DNA of 17,377 nt from Pseudomonadota bacterium (GTDB lineage: Bacteria; Desulfobacterota; Syntrophobacteria; Syntrophobacterales; Syntrophobacteraceae). Positions within the stretch are counted from its first letter, which is position 1; each line of letters starts with the position of its first letter. The notes under the pieces were generated by a model, which did not search any database, was not told the DNA's origin, and was given only the letters and a program-made list of their open reading frames with translations. This document shows positions 1 to 6,545 of this stretch, one piece after another. The translations under genes were made by a program, and so were the position numbers. Location: positions 1 through 17,377 of the forward strand of contig JAEZXS010000295.1 of NCBI GenBank assembly GCA_023442755.1, written 5' to 3'.

Positions 1-234
1 AAGCACGCGGACGGCAACACCTGCACGTCCTGCCACGGCAATTCACCGGTGGAAAAGGGACAGACGCGGGCCGGAAAGGTCATCGAGCCGATGGCGGTTT
101 CCAAAAACCCGGCGCGTTTCACGAACAAGGATGATGTTGAGAAGTGGTTCACCCGCAACTGCAACAATGTAGTTGGACGGGCCTGCACAGCAAGGGAAAA
201 GGGTGATTTTATCACTTTCATGATGGGACAGTAA
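1..234 (+). CDS. DUF1924-like c-type cytochrome, 3' part only
   Basis: The reading frame is open from the first base of the window, so the N-terminus lies outside. The visible 77 residues start KHADGNTCTSCHGN, giving one CxxCH heme c attachment motif (residues 8-12). They continue with a PMAVSKNPARF segment and a C-terminal WFTRNCNNVVGRACTAREKGDF region that I recognise as typical of DUF1924 proteins. Such proteins are short periplasmic monoheme cytochromes usually encoded beside a diheme cytochrome c (DHC) and often a b-type cytochrome. The next gene here, 25 bases on, is exactly such a DHC protein, which supports the call. The two cysteines in the tail (NC, AC) do not form a second CxxCH. 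The role is presumably periplasmic electron transfer; the partner is unknown. A GTG at 49 is internal to the domain and is not the start. Confidence 0.72.
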   Translation, partial: KHADGNTCTSCHGNSPVEKGQTRAGKVIEPMAVSKNPARFTNKDDVEKWFTRNCNNVVGRACTAREKGDFITFMMGQ

Positions 235-259
235 TCCTCCCGCGCAAGGAGATATGGCA

Positions 260-733
260 ATGGGTAAATGGATTGTTTTGCTGCTGGTGTTGGTGATGGC
301 CGCTGTTGCGGCTGCCCCCGCAACGGCCGGGAATGTATCGCCGGTCACGGACCCGGTGGTCAGGAAGGAATGCGGCAGTTGTCATATGGCGTTCCCCCCG
401 GAGTTTCTCCCGGCGCGCTCCTGGCAAAAGCTGGTGGATACATTGTCCAATCACTTCGGGGAAGACGCGAGTCTTGGCGAGACACAGCGCCAGGCCGTGC
501 TGGCCTACCTTACCGCCAATGCCGCGGATAGTCCAAGGGCCGGCCGCGAAGGTCTGAAGTTCTTGCAGAACATTGCCGCGGATCAGACGCCTCTTCGCAT
601 CACGGATACACCACGTTGGGTGAAAAAACACCGTGAAGTGAAAGCTGAAAAATGGAAAAGGCCCGATGTCAATTCGAAGTCGAATTGTATTGCATGTCAT
701 AAAACGGCGGAGCAAGGCATTTACGAGGACTAG
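260..733 (+). CDS. diheme cytochrome c (DHC family)
   Basis: A 157-residue exported cytochrome. Residues 1-24 form a signal peptide: a short basic start MGKW, a long Leu/Val/Ala core and an APATAG end. The first heme motif CGSCH is at 38-42 and is followed by a segment (MAFPPEFLPARSW, then HFGEDASL) characteristic of the dihaem cytochrome c family. The second motif, CIACH, is at 143-147, ten residues from the end. ATG at 254 is also in frame, but the AGGAG at 247-251 is only 2 bases from it and 8 bases from the ATG at 260, so I take 260 as the start. It lies 25 bases after the DUF1924-like cytochrome on the same strand and is probably co-transcribed with it, as in other genomes. The expected role is electron transfer in the periplasm; donor and acceptor cannot be told from this window. 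Confidence 0.85.
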   Translation: MGKWIVLLLVLVMAAVAAAPATAGNVSPVTDPVVRKECGSCHMAFPPEFLPARSWQKLVDTLSNHFGEDASLGETQRQAVLAYLTANAADSPRAGREGLKFLQNIAADQTPLRITDTPRWVKKHREVKAEKWKRPDVNSKSNCIACHKTAEQGIYED

Positions 734-829
734 TCAGATGTCTCCGCTGGAAAACCATTGATCGCTCAAAGTGGTCGTAGCCCACCTAAAGGTGGCATCA
801 TGGGCAGTAACGACAGCCCGTGATCGATT

Positions 830-857
830 CCGCCGGTTCCGCCCCGGCGGGGTCTTT
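830..857 (+). terminator. GC-rich hairpin downstream of the cytochrome pair
   Basis: CCGCCGG (830-836) and CCGGCGG (844-850) form a 7-bp stem with a 7-base loop, followed by GGTCTTT. It lies about 100 bases after the diheme cytochrome stop. The T-tract is short, so it is only a plausible intrinsic terminator. A smaller CCACC-TAAA-GGTGG hairpin sits upstream at about 782-795. Confidence 0.4.
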
Positions 858-1178
858 CCCTGGCATTGGACATTCCCCTGAACCGGTTTGCCCCCCTCTA
901 CATCATCACGTTTGTTGCTGACGAAAGCCGTCCTTTCCCCGGCCTGGAATACTCGGGATCTAAAAGCGCAGCCATGTTTTCCGCGCGTCAGCCTACCTGA
1001 AAGAAAAGCGTGCGCTGGACACATCTTCTGCCTAAGCCTTTCTTCGCGTCGCAATCTGCATCCAGGCAGAATCACTCCATGGCGTAACCGGCACTGCCGG
1101 CGAACGAGAAAGGAGTACGGATGAAAGCCGCCCAATAAAACAGGAGTCTTTCTTCGCGGCTGGTTCCTTTCAGTTGAC

Positions 1179-1204
1179 TGCCATGAGCTTCCGCCGGAAT
1201 GGCA
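1179..1204 (-). terminator. hairpin just after the metallophosphoesterase stop
   Basis: TGCCA (1179-1183) pairs with TGGCA (1200-1204), enclosing an inner TTCC-GCC-GGAA stem (1189-1199) and a 5-base bulge. It begins one base beyond the stop codon of the minus-strand gene ending at 1206. It has no U-tract, so it may be a 3'-end stabilising hairpin rather than a true intrinsic terminator. Confidence 0.35.
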
Positions 1205-1205
1205 C

Positions 1206-1931
1206 CTACAGCAGCCGCGTGGCGTTTATTTTGGGAAACCCCAGGGCGATGATCTTCTCGGCCGTTTTTGCGGCGTTGTAGGGGATGAATCGGGTCTCGA
1301 TCGTCTCTTCCGAATCGTCCCAGATCACGTATTTCGCGCTCTTGTCCCCATCCCGCGGCTGGCCGACGCTTCCGACGTTTATTATGTGCCTGCCGCCTCC
1401 CGCCAGGCCGATCTTCCCCTTTTGCATTTCGGATCGGACGACCTCACCTCCCGTGAGGGAGACAATATCCAGGGTGTGCGTATGCCCGACGAAGCAAATC
1501 CGCTGGTCCATGCGGCCCAGGATGGATTTGAGGCGGGAGTCCTTCATTTCGAACAGGTATGCAGTGACCGAGTCGGGCGGGCAACCGTGCACGAAGAGGC
1601 AGTTGCGGAAAACGAGAGTGGTTTCGAGCCGGTCGATCCACTGCTTCGTTTCCTCTGTCAGGAGTTTTTCCGTGACGGCAAGGGACATTCGTGCGGATTC
1701 GTTGAACCAGTGCCGGCGCTCGGGGAGGACGATCGCAAGTTCGTGGTTTCCCATGATGGAGGGGATATTGCGGCTGCGAATCAGTTGTACGACTGCTTCC
1801 GGGTCGGGGCCGTACCCGACGTTGTCGCCAAGGGATACGACCGCATCGGCCCCGGTTTGACCGATATCGTCAAGGACTTCGCGAAAGGCTTCGAGATTTC
1901 CATGAATATCGGAAATAATTGCTGTTTTCAT
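1206..1931 (-). CDS. YfcE/MJ0936-type metallophosphoesterase
   Basis: A 241-residue calcineurin-like phosphoesterase with the full set of metal-binding motifs in order: SDIHGN (7-12), GDNVGYG (35-41), GNHE (61-64), FVHG (113-116) and GHTH (149-152). It ends with the NVGSVGQPRDGD segment typical of the compact bacterial phosphodiesterase group. The family hydrolyses phosphodiester or phosphomonoester bonds with two metal ions; the substrate cannot be inferred. The frame stays open far upstream, antisense to the neighbouring carboxypeptidase gene, but homology begins at MKTAIISDIHGN. That ATG (1931-1929) overlaps the upstream stop as TGATG, a classic coupling arrangement, so 1931 is the start. 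It is the last gene of the aro/dacB run and is followed by a small hairpin. Confidence 0.88.
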   Translation of the reverse strand: MKTAIISDIHGNLEAFREVLDDIGQTGADAVVSLGDNVGYGPDPEAVVQLIRSRNIPSIMGNHELAIVLPERRHWFNESARMSLAVTEKLLTEETKQWIDRLETTLVFRNCLFVHGCPPDSVTAYLFEMKDSRLKSILGRMDQRICFVGHTHTLDIVSLTGGEVVRSEMQKGKIGLAGGGRHIINVGSVGQPRDGDKSAKYVIWDDSEETIETRFIPYNAAKTAEKIIALGFPKINATRLL

Positions 1932-3382
1932 CAGCTGGAGAAGGCCACCTCTTCCAAGAGGGCATCTATTGCCTGGCGTGCGCCGGCGCGGTCCCGGACG
2001 TCGTTCAGCATGATCGAAACGGCAAACGTCCTGCCCGAAGGGCCGGTCACGTAACCGGAAAAACCTATCACGTTGTTGAGAGTGCCGGTCTTTCCGTGGA
2101 CTGTGAGCCCGGGCTTTCTCATCCTGCGTCTCAGCGTGCCTTCCTCTGCGTTCACGGCCAGCGAAGAGAAGAAATCGTCCCTGAGAGCCGGGTCCTTCCA
2201 GGCTGCCGTGAGCAGCCGGGAAAAAGTATCCGGTGTGATGCGGCAGAAGCGGGAAAGGCCCGAACCGCAGTCCAGCATTCCGAGCTGTTCCTGGATGCCC
2301 GCTTCCTGGAGCGCTTTCCGTACGATGGCGATTCCCTTGGCGGGAGTTCCCGGGGCTCCGGCAAGGTGGCCTCCGATCGAACGCAGGAGCATCTCCGCCA
2401 TGAAGTTGTTGCTGTACTTGTTCATCTGCGAGACGATTTCCAGGAGGGGAGGGGACTCGCAAACCGCGATGGCCTTCGCGCCGGCCGGCATCGTTCCTTC
2501 CTTCGCGGTCTGCCCTTCCACCTTTATCCCCGCCCGTTCCAGGGCGGTGCGCATGGCGTGTGCCGAAAACCCCGCCGGGTCTGCCGGATGAAAGCGGAAT
2601 TCTCTAACCCGGCTGCCTTTCCCCGCGCTTCCTGAAACCAGGAATTCCTCCTGCCCGTTTCCCGTAGCGCCGACCGAACGAACGCGCAGCAAACCGCCGC
2701 CTTTTTTCTTGCCTGAAGCGGCTGCGGGACGGCCGGCTATCCGGGCATAGTCCCCGGCCGGAACGGAATCGATCGTCACGGGCTTCCCCGCCTTGGGCGG
2801 AAAGGTCAGGCGGACGGTCAGCAAGTTGAAGTCGACAGCGGTTGCGGAAATGACAGGGTTGTAGACGCCGATGCAGTCGCTGTCCAGGCACACCTGTTCG
2901 GAGCCTGGCTGGAAGAAGCTGTTGTCTGCATAGAGGCCGCCCCTGATCTGATGGACACCCCGGTCCCTGAGCGCTCTTGCCAGTTGATCGGCATTGTCGG
3001 CTACGAAGTACGGGTCCCCGTTGCTTTTGATCCAGATATCGCTCTGAACGACGCCTCCGGATGGTTCATTCATGGTGTACAGCGCCGTGCTGAAGCGGAA
3101 AGACGGGCCGAGTTTCTTGAGGGCCGTATAGCCGGTGAGCATTTTTACAAGAGAAGCAGGAACGAAGGGTTCGGCGGCGCGGGATTCCGCAATTACCTGG
3201 CCGGATGGCAGTGCGACAATCTGGATGCCCGCCGACCCGGCAAATTTTCGTATGCGGTCCATGGCGGGCTGCAGGAGAGGTCCCTGGAGCTGTTCCTGGT
3301 CGGCTGAAACTGATGCTCCAGCAGGCAGGAACAGGACTGAAATGGAAAATATCGCGAGCAGTATTTTCTTAAAGGCTTTCAT
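1931..3382 (-). CDS. dacB: D-alanyl-D-alanine carboxypeptidase/endopeptidase, PBP4 family (S13)
   Basis: A 483-residue low-molecular-mass penicillin-binding protein that trims or cleaves D-Ala-containing peptides of peptidoglycan in the periplasm. Residues 1-27 form a signal peptide (MKAFKK, a hydrophobic core, ASVSA). The three active-site motifs are present: SLVK at 77-80, SNN at 324-326 and KTG at 431-433. The long insert between the first two motifs is typical of the S13/PBP4 family and of its usual size. The ATG at 3382 is preferred; a TTG five codons upstream (3397) is possible but would precede the charged start of the signal peptide. The gene overlaps the end of aroA by 14 bases and the next gene by one base, so it appears translationally coupled to shikimate enzymes, an association with no obvious biochemical logic. 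Confidence 0.92.
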   Translation of the reverse strand: MKAFKKILLAIFSISVLFLPAGASVSADQEQLQGPLLQPAMDRIRKFAGSAGIQIVALPSGQVIAESRAAEPFVPASLVKMLTGYTALKKLGPSFRFSTALYTMNEPSGGVVQSDIWIKSNGDPYFVADNADQLARALRDRGVHQIRGGLYADNSFFQPGSEQVCLDSDCIGVYNPVISATAVDFNLLTVRLTFPPKAGKPVTIDSVPAGDYARIAGRPAAASGKKKGGGLLRVRSVGATGNGQEEFLVSGSAGKGSRVREFRFHPADPAGFSAHAMRTALERAGIKVEGQTAKEGTMPAGAKAIAVCESPPLLEIVSQMNKYSNNFMAEMLLRSIGGHLAGAPGTPAKGIAIVRKALQEAGIQEQLGMLDCGSGLSRFCRITPDTFSRLLTAAWKDPALRDDFFSSLAVNAEEGTLRRRMRKPGLTVHGKTGTLNNVIGFSGYVTGPSGRTFAVSIMLNDVRDRAGARQAIDALLEEVAFSS

Positions 3383-4658
3383 CTTCAAGGCTGTCAAAAT
3401 AGCTCCAGAATTCGGGAAAAGACTTGGCGACCGAATCGGCGCCCTCTATTGCAACCCCATCCAGGCGCAGGCCGGCAAGTGCGAATGCCATCGCGATGCG
3501 ATGGTCGTTTCGGGCGGGGATCGGGGCGGACGGAGCGGAAGGATTACCTCCCCTGATAACCAGGCCGTCCTCTAGCTCCTCGACGTCCACGCGCAGCATT
3601 TTCAGTCCCACCGCCACTGCTGCGAGCCGGTCGGATTCCTTGATGCGAAGATGGGCAACGTTGCGTATACGGGTGACGCCGTCAGCAAAGGCCGCCAGAA
3701 CCGCCAGCGTCGGTACCATATCGGGCATTTCGTTCATGTCCATGTCGACGGCCTGGAGGTGCGAAGGCGCCGTGACGCGCACGGCTTCCGGTTCCCAGTC
3801 GATCCTGCACCCCATCTTGGCGATAACGCCGAGAAAGCGGCAGTCTCCCTGGAGGCTTTTCGACGTGATCGGGGAGGTCACGATCTCTCCTCCGGTTACG
3901 GCGGCGGCACCCCAGAAATAGGATGCGGTGGAGCAGTCGCCTTCGACGGTAACGCTGCCCGGTGCGTAAACCTGCGGTGCGGGAATCGAGATGTGGTTGG
4001 ATGCGGTGCGTTCGAACCGGATGCCCGCGTTTTGCATCATCCCGAGCGTCATGGCGACGTAGGGAAAGGAGGCTGCGGGTTCCGGCCAGGTAATGCGCAT
4101 CTCCTTGCGCGCGGTCGGGGCGGCAAGAAGAAGCCCGGAAAGAAACTGACTGCTCCTGGAAGCATCGACTGCGACATCGCCGCCAGAAAGACCGGTACTG
4201 GTGACTTCTACCGGGGGGAAGCCGGTCTGTCCCAGCCAGCGGATGGAGACCCCGAGCGCCTGGAGCGCTTCTGCGGCGGGCCCCACCGGCCTTTCCCGAA
4301 GCCGGGGGATGCCGTCCAGGGTGAATGTGCCGGTCCCGGCCGAGACCAGGGCGATGAGAAACCGGGTGCTCGTGCCGCTGTTTCCCAGGAAAATCGGACC
4401 GGCCGGCTGACTCCACCGATATTTCGGGGGATTTACCAGCACGGAATTTTCCCGCCACTGGATCGTCGCGCCGAGCTGTTCCAGGGCCTTGGCCGTAAGG
4501 TGCGTGTCTTCTGCGACGAGGGGGTTGCGGATTTCACTCGGGCCGGCGGCAAGGGAGGCCATCATGAGGGCGCGGTGCGTGATCGACTTGGACCCGGGCA
4601 GGCTGACTCTTGCGCGCACGTGCTTTACCGGTTTGACATATCTGACGTTATTTTTCAT
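3369..4658 (-). CDS. aroA: 3-phosphoshikimate 1-carboxyvinyltransferase (EPSP synthase)
   Basis: A 429-residue cytoplasmic enzyme joining PEP to shikimate-3-phosphate to give EPSP. Recognisable motifs are LPGSKS at 20-25 (phosphate-binding Lys24), LGNSGTSTR at 91-99, the RERP segment at 121-124, DASRSSQF, the EMPDMVPTLAVLAAFADG catalytic-Asp region, RIKESDR and a C-terminal NDHRIAMAFA. The glycine of the GNxGT loop, which contacts PEP, is retained. The ATG lies inside the last codons of aroE (11-base overlap) and has no strong ribosome-binding site of its own, which suggests coupled translation. The frame ends inside the start of dacB. Length is normal for the family. Confidence 0.95.
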   Translation of the reverse strand: MKNNVRYVKPVKHVRARVSLPGSKSITHRALMMASLAAGPSEIRNPLVAEDTHLTAKALEQLGATIQWRENSVLVNPPKYRWSQPAGPIFLGNSGTSTRFLIALVSAGTGTFTLDGIPRLRERPVGPAAEALQALGVSIRWLGQTGFPPVEVTSTGLSGGDVAVDASRSSQFLSGLLLAAPTARKEMRITWPEPAASFPYVAMTLGMMQNAGIRFERTASNHISIPAPQVYAPGSVTVEGDCSTASYFWGAAAVTGGEIVTSPITSKSLQGDCRFLGVIAKMGCRIDWEPEAVRVTAPSHLQAVDMDMNEMPDMVPTLAVLAAFADGVTRIRNVAHLRIKESDRLAAVAVGLKMLRVDVEELEDGLVIRGGNPSAPSAPIPARNDHRIAMAFALAGLRLDGVAIEGADSVAKSFPEFWSYFDSLEDESL

Positions 4659-5484
4659 TTTTCACTGCTTTTTCCAGGGCCTCTCGCATGGCCGCAACGG
4701 CTGGAAGTTCGGGAACGGACTGCCCCAGCCACCATTCGAGCTGGGCGACTCCCTGGTAGAGAAGCATCTCCAGCCCTGAAACGATGGTGCAGCCTGCCTT
4801 CGCCGCCGCCACGGTAAACGGGGTCCGGCTCGGGCGGTACACGATATCCATAACGGTCATTTCGGGGCGAAAGAAAGAATCGGAAACGATCGGGGCGGCG
4901 GTCTTTCCGTCCAGGCCCACAGAGGTGCACTGCACGACCGCATCGAAATCGGAGCGGGTTTCCAGCGTCTCGAGTGGAATGAATTCGCATCCGAAATGAT
5001 AGGCCAGGGCCTGTCCGCGTTCTGCGCTCCTGTTGGCGATTATGACCGCGGCTCCGGCTTTTTTCAGCCCGAATGCGACGGCCCGGGCGGCACCCCCGGC
5101 TCCAAGCACGAGCGCGCGTTTTCCATCGAGGTCGACGGCGCGGGAAAGTGCGCGCAACGCGCCCGTCCAGTCCGTATTGCAGCCCTGCCACCCGGAGTCG
5201 GTCCTCTTCAGGGTATTGACCGCGCCGATCCGTTCGGCCGTGTCGTCTACCTCGACCGCAAGCTGCCGCGCCGATTCCTTAAAAGGGATGGTTACGCTAA
5301 GTCCGCTGAAACCGGCCTTGTGCAGCACTTCCAGGTCGTGGGTGAAGTTGTCCATGCTGAAGGCTGTGTAGAGCGCCGGGATTTCCATGGCCGCAAAGGC
5401 CGCCGCCATCATCACCGGGCTGAGGCTGTGGCGCACCGGGTTTCCTATTACGGCGAAAAGCTTGTGGTGTTCTGGTTTAATCAT
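4648..5484 (-). CDS. aroE: shikimate dehydrogenase (NADP+)
   Basis: A 278-residue AroE reducing 3-dehydroshikimate to shikimate. The substrate-binding motif GNPVRHSLSP is at 14-23. The catalytic Lys is in SVTIPFKE (Lys68), and the Asn of GAVNTL (Asn89) and Asp of NTDWTG (Asp104) are present. A Rossmann nucleotide loop GAGGAARA lies at 127-134, followed by an NRS element expected for NADP binding. The length matches single-domain AroE; it is not fused to AroD, as it is in some bacteria and plants. No good ribosome-binding site precedes the ATG at 5484. The gap separating it from aroD carries a miniature repeat element, so aroE-aroA-dacB may be expressed separately from aroB'-pheA-aroD. Confidence 0.95.
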   Translation of the reverse strand: MIKPEHHKLFAVIGNPVRHSLSPVMMAAAFAAMEIPALYTAFSMDNFTHDLEVLHKAGFSGLSVTIPFKESARQLAVEVDDTAERIGAVNTLKRTDSGWQGCNTDWTGALRALSRAVDLDGKRALVLGAGGAARAVAFGLKKAGAAVIIANRSAERGQALAYHFGCEFIPLETLETRSDFDAVVQCTSVGLDGKTAAPIVSDSFFRPEMTVMDIVYRPSRTPFTVAAAKAGCTIVSGLEMLLYQGVAQLEWWLGQSVPELPAVAAMREALEKAVKNEK

Positions 5485-5541
5485 GAGAACAGGACTTTCA
5501 GATCATGGGAAATGAAATGTGAGATGCCGGCTGCGAGCAAT

Positions 5542-5559
5542 CGCGACTGCAAGCCGCTC
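5542..5559. repeat. REP-like palindrome, left flank of MITE copy 1
   Basis: CGCGACTGCAAGCCGCTC, containing the near-palindrome GCGACT-GCA-AGCCGC. It is identical to 5688-5705 on the other side of the element, as a target-site duplication would be. Confidence 0.8.
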
Positions 5560-5687
5560 AGACTGATGACAAACTCTAAAATCATCGTGATCGTCGTTCC
5601 GGCGAAAGCCGGAATCCAGTGATTTCAATCACTTCTGGCCCCCGACTTTCGTCGGGGTGACGGATTGGGGGCTTTTTCAACAGTCTG
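5559..5687. mobile_element. MITE-like element, copy 1
   Basis: A non-coding element of about 129 bases. The left end CAGACTGATGACAAA is nearly the inverted repeat of the right end TTTTTCAACAGTCTG (12 of 15 positions). The interior holds three perfect hairpins: TTCCGGC-GAAA-GCCGGAA (about 5597-5614), AGTGATT-TC-AATCACT (about 5618-5633) and CCCCGAC-TTTC-GTCGGGG (about 5640-5657). It is flanked by exact 18-base direct repeats (5542-5559 and 5688-5705). A second, longer version lies at 13013-13177. It has no room for a transposase and must be mobilised in trans if it is active. Confidence 0.8.
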
Positions 5688-5705
5688 CGCGACTGCAAGC
5701 CGCTC
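5688..5705. repeat. REP-like palindrome, right flank of MITE copy 1
   Basis: An exact copy of 5542-5559, followed by CCACAAG. On the opposite strand it reads TGTGGGAGCGGCTTGC..., a form resembling REP-type intergenic repeats. Confidence 0.8.
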
Positions 5706-5795
5706 CCACAAGTCACGGTTATTGCACTCAAACTTGGTTGGACACTGTACCGGTGTTTTAGGTTCCAGGCAAGAGCATGCAGCAGCAATTCCGCT

Positions 5796-6545
5796 TCAGG
5801 CAGTCACGATGGAGGTAAGAGACTTCATCATCGAGCGCATTTCCTCGGCCATGAGCTGGCCGGGGGCTGCGGGCGGCTGTCCGGGCAGCTGCACATACGT
5901 CCACGGGCTGCCCAGAAGAAGACTAACGGCCCGGCTCCATTTGCCGATAGGCCCCATACAGAATGCGACTATATCGATATCGAATTCCCTGCGGGCGAAT
6001 GGAATCAGTTCGAGCAGCCTCAGGTTGTCTTCGTCGGATTGTGCGTAGGTCGCTATCTTGAGCGCATCGGGTTCCGCCTTGCACATCTTCTCCACCCTGA
6101 GCCGCAGGGCCTGGCGGGAAGGGGTTTCCACCGGATTGTGGTAGGACACCAGAATCCTGGAATCGTGCCGGCGAAAGTGCGTGACGTTCGTGCTTGCGGT
6201 TTCGTATTCGAGATCGATCCACTCGGCCCCGGCCTTGGCCGCTTCGCTCAGCATGCGCAGTCTGACGTCCTCCGGGCCGGTGAAGTGGCCCATTTCCCAC
6301 TCCGGCCTGTTCGTGGCAATGACCGGAAGGCGCGAAGAACGGGACAGTTCCTTGAGATACGCATCCATCCAACCTTCATGCGCATCCCGGGTGAATGCAT
6401 CGATGCGCCATTCCAGCATCTCGATACCGGGATAGTTCAGGTAATCCGGAAAATCTGCGGCAGAGCATTCGAGCAGGCAGCCGCAAAGACCTCTCGCCGG
6501 CCGCTCGACTACGTCTCCGGTTTGTTCGGTTTCAGCCCAGTTCAT
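5796..6545 (-). CDS. aroD: type I 3-dehydroquinate dehydratase
   Basis: A 249-residue class I dehydroquinase converting 3-dehydroquinate to 3-dehydroshikimate through a Schiff base. Visible family residues are EWRID at 45-49, DLE at 111-113, the catalytic His of SYHNP (His136), the Schiff-base Lys of ALKIA (Lys163), the substrate-binding Arg of GPIGKWSR (Arg205) and the Gln of APGQ (Gln230). The N-terminal ~18 residues look unconserved. It overlaps the end of pheA by 14 bases, and a GGAG lies 8 bases before the ATG. The type I enzyme beside DHQ synthase II matches the gene content known for archaea and some deltaproteobacteria that use the alternative entry to the pathway. Confidence 0.94.
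   Translation of the reverse strand: MNWAETEQTGDVVERPARGLCGCLLECSAADFPDYLNYPGIEMLEWRIDAFTRDAHEGWMDAYLKELSRSSRLPVIATNRPEWEMGHFTGPEDVRLRMLSEAAKAGAEWIDLEYETASTNVTHFRRHDSRILVSYHNPVETPSRQALRLRVEKMCKAEPDALKIATYAQSDEDNLRLLELIPFARREFDIDIVAFCMGPIGKWSRAVSLLLGSPWTYVQLPGQPPAAPGQLMAEEMRSMMKSLTSIVTA

Larger units (their letters stand above)
734..1205. other. gene-free stretch, 472 bases
   Basis: I see no convincing gene. The open frames here (78 residues plus, 133 residues minus) are rich in Arg, Pro and Ser and lack recognisable motifs. Apart from the hairpins noted separately, the only striking signal is a strong ribosome-binding sequence AAAGGAG (1109-1115) five bases before an ATG that opens a five-codon frame (MKAAQ, 1121-1138). 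A leader peptide or a degraded gene is possible but not supported. Confidence 0.4.
5485..5795. other. aroD-aroE intergenic region carrying a MITE
   Basis: This 311-base gap interrupts an otherwise tightly packed operon. It contains the composite repeat at 5542-5705 (described separately) with about 55-90 bases of plain sequence on each side. The open frame crossing it on the minus strand is only the usual spurious translation of such repeats. Confidence 0.7.

Noticed and set aside
218..715. A 165-residue minus-strand open frame opposite the diheme cytochrome
   Set aside because: The plus strand has a signal peptide and two CxxCH motifs in family context; the minus frame has nothing recognisable.
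734..1135. A 133-residue minus-strand frame in the gene-free region
   Set aside because: Biased composition, no motif and no ribosome-binding site of note. A vague resemblance of a plus-strand frame (around 860-960) to the start of PriA was too weak to report.
1206..2462. A 418-residue minus-strand frame including the phosphoesterase
   Set aside because: The first 177 residues are the antisense/alternate-frame reading of the dacB gene, lack motifs and are Arg/Pro/Gly rich. Homology starts at the ATG at 1931, which overlaps the dacB stop.
3651..4817. A 388-residue plus-strand open frame
   Set aside because: Antisense to aroA and the end of aroE; low-complexity Gly/Arg composition.
5582..5788. 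A short minus-strand frame reading RHPDESRGPEVIEITGFRL
   Set aside because: This is the usual spurious translation of hairpin repeats of this class, running through MITE copy 1.
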